From positions 53,076 through 117,075 of the forward strand of contig JAKCPI010007834.1 in the NCBI GenBank assembly GCA_023213315.1: DNA of 64,000 bases, in the 5' to 3' direction. The notes below the pieces were generated by a model. The model searched no databases. It saw only the letters and a list, made by a program, of their open reading frames with translations, and was not told where the DNA came from. This document shows, in pieces, positions 1-9,408 of this stretch; within the stretch, counting starts at the first letter, position 1, and each line of letters opens with the position of its first letter. The stretch comes from Euborellia annulipes (lineage: Eukaryota; Arthropoda; Insecta; Dermaptera; Anisolabididae). A program made the position numbers and the translations under genes.

Positions 1-540
1 CTAGATAGATGAAATTTGGTATATGCTCCTTACACTAAAATTGTAGATTTCTATCAACTTTTGGAGTAAATACGTCACTTGGAAGCAGGGGCGTATATAG
101 AAATTTTTTTCGGGGGGGGGGGGGCCCGAACTCAAAAATTTTTCTGAGGAAAATTTTTTTTTTAAGAAACTATACATTTTTTCACACGAAATTTTTTGAG
201 GAACATTTTTTCTATTGCGGAACCAAAGTTGTCCATCCTGGGGAAAAATTTGTTGCGCTGATGTCTGTATATCCCTATATATGTATATGTGTTTGGGAAA
301 TTTCGGGGGGGGCCCGGGCCCCCTCGGCCCCCCCCCCCTTAAATACGCCCCTGCTTGGAAGTAGTACTTTACTTAAAAAGTTTTTTCCAAAATTTTGAAA
401 TTTTCAATTTTTTTGTTATATTATGATAAAATACTCTATTTTAAAAAGTTTTTATTCTTTGACATTTTTTCGAAAACTGAATAGTTTTTGAAATAATCAC
501 AGAAGAAAACGACATTTTTCGTAAAAGCAAAGAAAAAATC
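1..540. repeat. Half copy of a foldback repeat (second family), interrupted by the hAT MITE
   Basis: Starting with CTAGATAGATGAAATTTGG and running to the AATCACAGAAGAAA segment, this matches the left arm of the palindrome at 15080-15600. Only one arm is present. The 86-353 MITE splits it. There is no coding potential. Confidence 0.8.
86..353. mobile_element. hAT-like MITE, 268 bp, with 8-bp target duplication
   Basis: Terminal inverted repeats CAGGGGCGTATATA (left) and CAGGGGCGTATTTA (right, reverse complement). The element is bounded by the direct repeat CTTGGAAG at 78-85 and 354-361. The interior has G/C homopolymer runs and no ORF. The surrounding sequence recurs without the insertion in the DRG2 intron near 15155-15175, which is a paralogous empty site. 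8-bp duplications and CAGGG ends are hallmarks of hAT transposons. Confidence 0.88.
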
Positions 541-594
541 AAAACAAAATCATACAGGTGTCATTAAAAAACATGTAAATATAAACAAATTCAT

Positions 595-760
595 TTGTTT
601 CACAAATTCACTGAGGAAATTACAGGAGGCAAGAAATTTGCTCGCCGAAGGCGAGCAAGGGGGTCCAGGGGCGGAGCCCCCTGGAAAATCGGAGCCCTAG
701 TTAAGCTTCGCCCCCCCCCCCCGCCCTCAAAGGCTGGTTACGCCGCTGCTAATGTGCAGT
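595..760. repeat. GC-rich end of a CAGCGGCGTAACTAG-type element
   Basis: A GC-rich stretch (GCGAGCAAGGGGGTCCAG and C-runs) ends in AAAGGCTGGTTACGCCGCTG at about 730-749. The latter is the reverse complement of the terminus of the hAT-like MITE at 8323-8559. The left end was not located. The open frame through it is not a gene. Confidence 0.5.
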
Positions 761-1009
761 TAGAACTAAGTTATTCTGAAAATGCTCATTTACAGAATTA
801 CAAAGTTCTATCTGCAAAATGCTATTATTTATTTAAAATCAATGATAGTGTTTTTTTATCATCCAAACATTGGAAAATAATAACTTTAATGTATACAACT
901 TATTTAAAAAAATTTGGGACGAAAACTGTTATATTTAACGTACTACAGCTATTACAATCTTTGACTTCATTTTTCTCAAAACTAGTGTTGGTGCAGTTAG
1001 AACCTTGTT

Positions 1010-1690
1010 ATACTAACGGTGCGATATGTTTAGTTCCCGACAGTACGGAACATTTGAATTCAGATGTAAAATTTATAAGTATGGGAAAATATTTATATTT
1101 TGTCATTTTTCCTATTACTTTCTCTTACCTATGTATATATGTAATATATAAATAGAGAGAAAGTATTGGATTCATGTCAAAAATTCGATGTCGAGATTTT
1201 GATGATTCTTCACGTTTTGAGGTCCCCTGAATCCAAAAAAGTGGTTTTCGCGACATGGTCTGTCTGTGTGTGTGTGTGTGTTCAATTTTAAGCATGAAGG
1301 AATTGAGCTACGAGGTTGAAATTTTATATTAAGTTAAACACCCCCCCGGGACCGGAAAAATAAGCTTTTAATCAAAATCGGCCAAAGAGTACTAGTACTT
1401 TACTGATGTAGTTTTTCAGTTTTTTTCTATTTTCTCAAAATTTGCTCCAACGATTTTTTTTTTTTAAATTCAAAAATCAATTAATTTTTAGATTCTCTTT
1501 AAAATGTATATTCTCATTTTGCAATTGAAATCTTCTGAAGACCACTTTACTCCTGTATTTCATAGGGAAGATAGGAGAAATGGTTGCCATGGTAACAAAA
1601 TATAAATATTTTCCCATACTTATAAATTTTACAGCTGAATGGTATATAAAAATAAGAGATAGTAATTAAACCAGCCTTCAGGGCTCTAAA
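1010..1690. repeat. Foldback family 1, copy A (partial)
   Basis: Contains the recurrent segments ACTTTCTCTTACCTATG (about 1121), TATTGGATTCATGTCAAAAA, TTTTGAGGTCCCCTGAATCC, a TG microsatellite, AATTGAGCTACGAGG and AGTACTAGTACTTTACTGATG. These are shared with copies near 3520, 23510, 24240, 30150 and 38600. The LINE at 1693-2760 abuts it. Confidence 0.75.
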
Positions 1691-1692
1691 AG

Positions 1693-2760
1693 ACATTATT
1701 ATTTATTTATTTATTTATTCAAAATATACAGACAAATTTGTCCATTTTTACAATATTGACTACAATAATATGTTTAGACCTTTGACAATGAATAATTTTA
1801 ACATTCTTCACAGCTGCCTCTCATTCAAACTTAAGTACATCCAATTTGAATCCTACGTCTGTCAGATCAACCGCATTATCATTAACAAATCTACACATTC
1901 TCTCCAATGGATTGTTGGCTGTATAAGAATGAGTAAAGTTTCCCAGAACAAATGTGGAATTGATCCTTGTTTGCACAGTGGGAGCCCTAAATTTTAATTG
2001 GGCCAAGAGCAATGGGCAGTCAACTAATCCTTCAATCAATTTGTGAAGGAATTTAATGTCGTTATAAACACGCAATGATCCAAGAGAGGGAAGACTGAGT
2101 GCCAATGATATAGTCCTATAATTATGGTCAATAAAAGGGTCAGGGAGCCCCAAACGCGACGCAACTGTTCGAAAAAACTTATGTTGCACAGTTTCCAGCC
2201 TCCCGATGTGAATTTGAAAAATCGGTGACCACACACTTGATGCATACATGAGAATGGGCCTAACCAAGAGGGAATACAACGCCTTTAAAGCCGCAACAGA
2301 TGTAAACTCACGACACGTCCTCTTGATAAATCCCAGTTGTTGAAGCGATCTATTGACTGTGGCTTCAACATGATTATTAAAACTCATCTTACTGTCAAAG
2401 ATCACTCCAAGGTCCCTAACGGATGTAACACTCTCAAGGGCTACCCCATTTAAATGATAATTGTTATCAGTGGCAGATCTAGATCTTTTAAAACAGATAG
2501 ATTTACATTTTTTTGGATTAAGAGAAAGATCATTCTTCGAACACCACTGAGAAAGTGATCTCAAGCTTTGTTGCATAGCATCAACATCATGTTCCGTCTC
2601 TATACTCTTAAAGATTTTTAAATCATCGGCAAACAGTAAAAATTCCACGTTATCAAAATTATTGCTAATGTCATCAATAAATATGTCAAACAGCAATGGT
2701 CCCAAATGCGAACCCTGCGGAACACCCGATAAAACATTAATTTCATAAGAAACATAATTT
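1693..2760 (-). mobile_element. Jockey/CR1-like LINE, 5'-truncated reverse transcriptase
   Basis: A minus-strand ORF (2705-1821, 294 aa, stop included in the span) continues upstream as GVPQGSHLGPLLFDIFIDDI, the RT motif preceding the catalytic block. FLLFADDLKIF is the FADD catalytic motif, and SLNPKKCKSICF follows. The thumb-like region has LYSLLVRPILMYASSVWSP. A 3' UTR with a TAAA-type tail runs to about 1693 (+ strand TATT repeats at 1700-1730). The copy lacks endonuclease and the first RT blocks, as expected from 5' truncation on target-primed insertion. It lies inside or beside a foldback repeat copy (1010-1650). Clade assignment from motifs only. Confidence 0.85.
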
Positions 2761-3516
2761 TTGTATTTGACATATTGAATTCTGCCCTTCGAAAAAATCT
2801 AATAAAACAAAAATATGGGTAGAAACCCGTGAAGATATCTGACTTTAATAGCCAATGTGTTAAGCAAAGTGCCCTGAAAAACAAGTTCAGACCTGAATGC
2901 TGACCGATTTGAAGAGAGGCAAACCAAAAGCCAAGAGAGCAAATACAAAAAATAAATCAATCAGAATTTAACCCATTCCTGAGCCATTAGGTAGATTAGG
3001 ATGATTAATTTTTGTTATATTCTTTGCTTTGGCTAGCAATTATTACGTGAACATATATAAAATAATAATTTTTTATGAAGCAACTAATTTTTTACTTTAC
3101 TCATATTTAAATAAAGAATTAATATAACGATTGAACTGAAATTTACCTTAAATGGTTTAAAAGTTTAGAAGAAATTCGATTTTTTTGAGGAGCCAAGCGT
3201 GAAGTGGACTGCCACCAAGCGACGCCATGATGCAACTGACGAGGGAAATAAATAATTGAAAATTTTGACACAGAAGATATGAACACGACTCGAGCCGGAG
3301 CTCGACTGAGGGCACTCTGCATTCACCTATTGAATATAAAGAAAAAAAAAAAGCTTAAACTCGATCTCCAGCTCGTCTCTTCTAATTGGTTGAATTCTGA
3401 TTGGCTTAGCACCTTGTCCCATAGAGCTAATGTAAATAGATAATTGGCAAAGATCCAACTTGTTTTCATTAAAAAGCTATAAGAATATATAAAAGGTAAA
3501 TTGTTAGGAAATCATT
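2761..3516. other. No gene recognised; AT-rich unique or decayed sequence
   Basis: No ORF with a recognisable domain. A segment near 3140-3190 (ACCTTAAATGG, TTTAGAAGAAAT) recurs near 9085-9115, so at least part is repetitive. Confidence 0.4.
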
Positions 3517-3517
3517 T

Positions 3518-5422
3518 TTTACTTTCTCTTACCTATGTATATAGGCTATGTAATATATATATAGAGAGAAGTATTGGATTCATGTCAAAAATTCGAGGTT
3601 GAAATTTTATATTCAAGTTAAACACCCCCGGGACCGGAAAAATAAGCTTTTAATCAAAATCGGCCAAAGTTCAGTTTTTTTCGATTTTCTCAAAATTTGC
3701 TCCAACGATTTTTTTTTTTAAATTCAAAAATCAATTATTTTTTAGATGCTCTTTCAAATGTATATTCTCATTTTGCAATTGAAATCTTCTGAAGACCACT
3801 TTACTCTTGTATTTCATAGGGAAGATAGGAGAAATGGTTGACATGGTAACAAAATATAATTTATAAATTTTCCCATACTTATAAATTTTACATCTGAATT
3901 CTAATGTTCCGTACTGTTGGGAACTAAATATATGTCGACACAAAAAATCTGGTGTGACAAGCACAGAACACAACTTTCGATTAAGATTGATAAGAGAAAG
4001 TTGTGTGCTGTGCTTGTCACACCAGATTTTTTTCTATGAAATACAAGAATAAAGTGGTCCTCAGAAAATTTCAATGGCAAAATGAGAATATATACATTTC
4101 AAAGAGCATCTAAAAAATTATTGATTTATGAATTTTGAGAAAATCGTAAAAAAAAATCTGAAAAAATTCATCAGTAAAGTAGCCTACTAGTACAGTGGTT
4201 CCCAACCTTTTTTGACCTATCGCCCCTTTCTGGAGGTTGACTAACACCTATCGCCCCCCCCCCCCCTTACATTTTCATTGTATACCTAATTTTAATTTGA
4301 AGTAAAGTGTAAATAATAAAGCTGTTTTATTATTTTAAACAATTTTATTACCGTAGGCCTATATACAGGGTCGCAGACAGACTTGACAGGCCCCGGAGAT
4401 ACTTAGTAATACTTAGTAACACCCCCCCCAAAAAAAAAAAAAGTTTTTTTCTAGTATGTAAAAGGCTATTGTGTCCTTCATGCCAACAATTTTTTACACA
4501 GTTTTTGACACAAATTTTGAAATAGTTATTCATAGCTTACAATATTTATTTAAATAAAGTTATATAAAATTTTTTCAAAATATCCTAAACAAAGAGTTAC
4601 AAAGTTTTAATTTATCGAGGCCAGATCTGGACAGAGGATTTCCGGGGGAATCTGGGGGTATGGAAAATTTTTTGAAAATTAGCCACTGAAATCTGCATTT
4701 TTAGCTATCCTGAGTCGTGAAAAAGACTAAACTTGATTTGAGCTTAAAGGGCCCGGGCCCTGAAGAAAAAAATTTCAAGAAAATGATTTTTTTAATTGAA
4801 ATTTTAAGATTCGAGCTTAAAGAGCCCGAAGGCTCCCATGAAAAAAATTTGAAAAAAATGATTTTTTTAAATTGAAATTTAGAATTTGAGTTAAAAGTGA
4901 CGTTTCAATTCTAGATTGGAATTATCTTCAGATTATTTTATTTTTATCATAATATTTTGTCTTCTTCTATCGTGACCATCCTGTAATTGATTTTTATTTT
5001 TTTAAATTTTAGTAAATAATTTTTCTCCCTTTGAATACTCATCGCCCCCCAATCGCCCCCCCGCTTAGTTATCGCCCCCCTGAAAACCCAAATCGCCCCC
5101 TTGGGGGCGATCGCCCCCAGGTTGGGAACCACTGTACTAGTACTTTTTGGCTGATTTTGATTAAAAGCTTAGTTTCACGCCTCATGTGGGTGCTTAACTT
5201 ATATATAAAATTTTAACCTAACAGCTCAATTCCTTCATGATTTAAATTAAACACAGACACACAGACAGACAAACAGACCATGTCGCGAAAACCACTTTTT
5301 TGGATTCAGGGGACCTCAAAACGTGAAGATCCATCAAAATCTCGACATCGAATTTTAGACATGAATCCAATACTTTCTCTCTATATATATTACATATATA
5401 CATAGGTAAGAGAAAGTAAAAT
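3518..5422. repeat. Foldback family 1, copy B: most complete palindrome, with a hAT nested in one arm
   Basis: The left end TTTACTTTCTCTTACCTATG and right end CATAGGTAAGAGAAAGTAAA are inverted. The arms run inward to a central hairpin (about 3945-4030) in which CTGGTGTGACAAGCACAG faces CTGTGCTTGTCACACCAG. The right arm is split at the palindromic TACTAGTA by the hAT element at 4193-5134. The interior contains CA/TG and AT microsatellites and no ORF. Confidence 0.85.
4193..5134. mobile_element. hAT-family non-autonomous element, 942 bp, TSD TACTAGTA
   Basis: The ends CAGTGGTTCCCAACCTTTTT and GGTTGGGAACCACTG are inverted, and TACTAGTA is duplicated exactly at 4185-4192 and 5135-5142. The CAGTGGTTCCCAACC terminus is widespread among animal hAT elements. 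No transposase ORF remains. It sits within a foldback repeat, so it is younger than that copy. Confidence 0.92.
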
Positions 5423-5429
5423 TGATTTA

Positions 5430-5972
5430 TAATGTAATTCACATGAAAAAATTCAGGCTAATCTTTCTTGTTTACCTATTATTATTAAATTCAGTAAAAA
5501 GTTGAATAAATGACAAACTGACTGACACTACGCCTTTCCAGTAGGAACCGACCGAATATTCGGTTTCAGTTACGTTTTTGGCCAGTTTCGGCCAAAAAGT
5601 AGCCGAAACTTTCGGCCGGCCGAAGTCTGAGTCTGAAAAGATGGGATGAGACTCGCATGCAAAAAAAAAAGAGGTCAAATGATTTGCACTTGAAGGAGAA
5701 AAAAAATTTAATCTCCCTAAAAAAAAGGTAAAATGATTTTCACGGAAAGGGAAAAAAATTATCCGCAGGGCGGAAAAAATTTCAAAAAGAAAAAGGTAAA
5801 ATGATACGAATTTTTTATAGGAAATACAAGTTTCGGTTTCGGCTGAAAATCTTGTTTCAGTCCGACCCTACTTTCCAGTCCAACGGAAAACATCCGAAAA
5901 AATTTAAATTAAAAAAAATATTATCTCTTCTTTGTTAAGGGACGATTTTCATTGAATTTCCTCTCTTTTCAG
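5430..5972. other. Intergenic or intronic sequence upstream of the IR exons
   Basis: AT-rich, with internal short repeats (AAAAAGGTAAAATGAT twice near 5720-5800) and a GGCCGAAACTTTCGG-like palindrome near 5590-5620. No upstream IR exon was recognised. It ends in a good polypyrimidine-AG acceptor at 5961-5972. Confidence 0.5.
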
Positions 5973-8098
5973 CATTGAGGTGTTCCTGAGAATTCCAAAT
6001 AAACATGATATCGAATGGAGGGATTATCTTAATGTGTTCCAAAGTGAAATGTGGATTTGTCTCATTGCGAGCATTTTCTTGCTTGTTTTAAGTGATATTT
6101 TAATTATCTACATCCATAAATCAGGATATTTTTATTATTATAAAATTTTGGAAATTTTAGAACGAGCATTTCGCATTCTCACTAATATCTTTTGTTATCA
6201 AGGTAAATATTATCTTCTTGATGGCAGAGGCGTACCGAGCCAGTTGGGGGCCTGGGGCGACATTAGAAGAGGGGCCCTTATATTGAATTTTTTTTTTTTT
6301 TTTTGGGGGGTGCTCATCTTTAAATATTCCTCTCCTCCATACACAAAAATATTTTTACAATACCGCACATCCCTGAACCCCAAGGGGTTAGAGCCTCTCA
6401 AAGAGAAATTTTCATTAAATTTTTTTTTTTTATCTAAATTTTTCCGTTTTTACTTGAGCCCTGAGGGCCCCGGGACCTCTCAAAAAGAAATTTTCATTAA
6501 ATTTTTTTTTATAAATATATGGGGGCTTATGCCGGCTCGGGCATAATTACATTTTATAAAATCTTTTAAATAATTGTAACTTTGAAAAATTATCGCTGAA
6601 CAAAGGAGTATCCGGAGAATATACACCTGCCTTGATGGAACACTCTCACGTCATTTTATATATTTCAACTGGGATCACGCCAGGTCATCTTCAGCACATA
6701 AAAATGATTTGATGGAAGGCCCGTGTTTTATACTGAAGATGACCAGGCCTGGTGCTCTTTGAAATATATAAACTGCTGTGTGTGATGAGTGTTCGTTACA
6801 TCAATGCTGGTTCCGAATCTTCTTCTGTCCTCGCCATTATTAATCCCGCGGTGCGGGGTCGGCTGGTTCCGAATATTACTTTTAAAATTTTTTTTAATTT
6901 TTAGCGAATCATCGAGAGAAGAATTGCTGGGCTGCAAGCTGTATCACTCTTATCACTCTTTTCCTATCCGTAGTCATTGTTTCTGCTTATAACAGCTACC
7001 TAACAGCGATATTTGCCATATCGAAAGTGAATATGCCTTTTGACACTCTGAACGAGTTAAAGAATGAAAGTCATTATGGACTCGGCGTAGTTGAGGGAGG
7101 AGCTATGCAAGGATTATTCAAAGTATAATTAATTAACAATTCGATTTATATTTATTTCATGGGAGAGTAAAGGACTTCTTAATTTAGTCTTTTTTTAAAT
7201 TTTAATCCCTATCTATAACATTTGAAAATATTTTTAAAGATTACATTAGTATGATTACAATATCTCCTTTTCGAAACAGGATTAAATTAAGAAGTTCTTT
7301 CCTGTCTACAAACCAGCCCTACTAAAATTTTTGTAAATATTTTTTCAGAATGCAAAAAATGATATTTTAGCATCTCTCTACGATGGACCAATGAAGAATG
7401 CAAAATTTCCAAAATCAAACAAAGAAGGCATGCAAGAACTTTGCTCGAATAAATCATTCGCATTTATCACATACAATTTTGCAAAAGAAACATTTGATTC
7501 GTGCTTGATTGTGAAAATCTCCGAACGCCTATTCCTAACGAGCACTTCAATGGCAGTTCCTTATAACAGCACCTTTTTGAGATATTTTAATGAAATGTAT
7601 TTATTTTACCTTAGGCTGAACGCACACCAATTGAGCAAAACGCTCAATGGCAAAAATATTTTGTTCAATGATGTCGAATTGTGTTTTTCCTCCTCGGTGT
7701 GCGTTGACCCATAGAAAAGCATTGAGGAAAAAAAAACAGTTTTAGGCACGATTAGTCAAAAACGTTTTTGCACAATTGGTGTGCGTTCAGCCTTACTTTC
7801 TATTATAAATTAAATTCGAATACTAATTAGCCTATCTCATTTATTTTTTAGAATTTCTTTTGCAAGAGAGCGTGGACTTTTACATCGACTTTATCGAGAA
7901 TCGCAAATAGCTCCAAAAGAATTAACACTTGAGAAATTTGAATCTCACCGATTGATTCAAGTCTCCGTGCAAATGTTTTTATTATTAATCGGAATGATTT
8001 TATCGGTTTTTATCTTATTTTTAGAATTAATTTATAAAAGAATTAGAGTTTGCAGAAGATCACGATGCATTAGAAATCCAGTTAATATTTTTTTATAG
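5973..8098 (+). CDS. Ionotropic receptor (IR), C-terminal half: pore and ligand-binding S2 region
   Basis: Four exons join in phase: 5973-6202, 6905-7122, 7349-7596 and 7852-8098 (stop TAG), encoding 313 residues. Seen in order: TM1 (WICLIASIFLLVLSDILIIY), a short pore loop ending near IFCYQANHREKN, TM2 leading into AYNSYLTAIFAI (the position of the SYTANLAAF-type gate of glutamate receptors), an S2 lobe with VEGGAMQGLF, and TM3 (MFLLLIGMILSVFILFLELI) followed by a basic tail. This order is that of arthropod IRs, chemosensory relatives of ionotropic glutamate receptors acting as cation channels in sensory membranes. All introns are GT-AG and phases agree. The first visible exon starts mid-codon, so the amino-terminal/S1 part must lie upstream, hidden among repeats or beyond position 1. 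No exon for it was found. Which IR subfamily it belongs to cannot be told. Introns 1 and 3 contain repeats, the latter a Harbinger-like MITE. Confidence 0.85.
6224..6545. repeat. Decayed GC-rich transposon in IR intron 1
   Basis: Begins CAGAGGCGTACCGAGCC and ends near GCCGGCTCGGGCATA, giving weak inverted ends. The interior has two related blocks rich in GAGCCTCTCAAAGAGAAAT and poly-T. It resembles the hAT-like MITEs elsewhere, but I could not find a target duplication. Confidence 0.4.
6640..6790. repeat. Imperfect palindrome in IR intron 1
   Basis: TATATATTTCAACTGG..CCAGGTCATCTTCAG faces CTGAAGATGACCAGGCCTGG..AAATATATA. The arms carry CTGAAGA, like the ribozyme-bearing repeats, but the GAAAC part is decayed. 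Confidence 0.45.
7614..7792. mobile_element. PIF/Harbinger-like MITE, 179 bp, in IR intron 3
   Basis: Perfect 20-bp inverted ends (GGCTGAACGCACACCAATTG) flanked by TTA on both sides (7611-7613 and 7793-7795). A 3-bp TWA duplication and GG/GC-starting ends are typical of Harbinger elements. It lies wholly within the intron 7597-7851. Confidence 0.8.
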
Positions 8099-8322
8099 GT
8101 GGTCTTCAGGGCCCCGGGGGTGTATATTAATAATCTCCTCCCCAAAAAAAAAAAAGATTTAATTTTAAAACTGAGGGTAAAAAATATTTGAAAGTTGTAG
8201 ATTTTAGCCAAAGATACGATACGATGATGCATGGTTTAATAAAATTTCCTTAAATTTATTGTATCATCTTCAATTATTGGGAATTGTACACATAGGGCCT
8301 ATTATTAGTACCATATCCTGAT

Positions 8323-8559
8323 TGGTAGCGTAACTAGGTGGAGGCGAAGGGGGGCGCTTCAAGCCTTTGGCGCCCCTCGAAACCGATATATGCGCCCTAA
8401 GGCATCTAAAATATAGCCTAGGGACGGTGATTTTATCATATTCTTTCGATAGATTGACCAAAAAATTGATAGATTTCTTTAAAATTATATTACAACTTGA
8501 AAAACGGTGACCTAGTTGAGCTTCGCCCCCTCCGCCCACAAAGGCTAGTTACGCCGCTG
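8323..8559. mobile_element. hAT-like MITE, 237 bp, TSD ATCCTGAT
   Basis: The right end (reverse complement CAGCGGCGTAACTAGCCTTT) and the more decayed left end (TGGTAGCGTAACTAGG) are inverted. ATCCTGAT is repeated exactly at 8315-8322 and 8560-8567. It lies just past the IR stop codon, probably in or near its 3' UTR. No ORF of its own. Confidence 0.85.
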
Positions 8560-8639
8560 ATCCTGATGCGATCAAACTAATCTCCTAGATCTGATCTTAT
8601 GGAACTCAGAACGATATAATTTATATAATTGAAATGAAT

Positions 8640-8991
8640 TTTTGTCCCGGACTGGCGATCCCTGGTAAAAGTGACAAGCATCGTAGAGGAGTAACTCATT
8701 TTTTAAGAGGGACCCCCCTCCCGATCCCTTTATAAACATATTTTAATATTATATAACCTTTTATTCAATGGGAAATAAATGCTTTATGAAAATTATTAAA
8801 ATGTATATAAATTTCGATTTTTTCACTAATTCCGTAGGAACTTTTTGAACATCTCGAGGAGGGAGGGGGGGGGGGCGGAGCCCCGGGTCTAAAACTGTTC
8901 TGTAATAAAATCATATTGGTAAAATTATTAGCTGACAGGGCCCAGAGATTTCGACCGCCCAAGGGCCTCCAACTTGCTTAATCCGGCACTG
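8640..8991. repeat. hAT-like terminus and GC-rich element fragment
   Basis: Ends at 8991 with GCTTAATCCGGCACTG, the reverse complement of the CAGTGCCGGATTA terminus also seen at 45384. The interior has a long G-run and GGAGCCCCGGG. The left end and target duplication were not found. Confidence 0.5.
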
Positions 8992-9408
8992 CACATGTGA
9001 ATTTCTTTTTGTACCGCCATCTGTGCGTTAGTCCCAGGACCTTTTGAGCGTTGCGTTAACAATAAATGACTGGAAATTTACCTTAAAAGGATTTTTTTTT
9101 TTAGAAGAAATGGACTTTTTTTCTTAAGGAAAGATGCGAGGAGTCGACCTTCTTTTGAGTCAGTTGTCTTTCAACTGAAGGTCCAGGTTGGTTCAAACAC
9201 GAGAGCGGAGAGGATGGTAGCATCTGGAGACATGGAATAGTGATTATGGGATTTATTGTATTTATCTGAACATACATGTATATAGGCATGAATGAATAAA
9301 ATAAATTAATTATTCTATTAATAAATAAATAAATTATTAATTTAAATATTTCATTTTATTATAGAAATTGAAACAATACAAGAATTTAATTAATAATTAG
9401 TGGAAATG

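Noticed and set aside
595..1155. 186-codon open frame on the plus strand
   Set aside because: It runs through a GC-rich transposon end and foldback-1 sequence; composition and content are those of repeats, with no domain.
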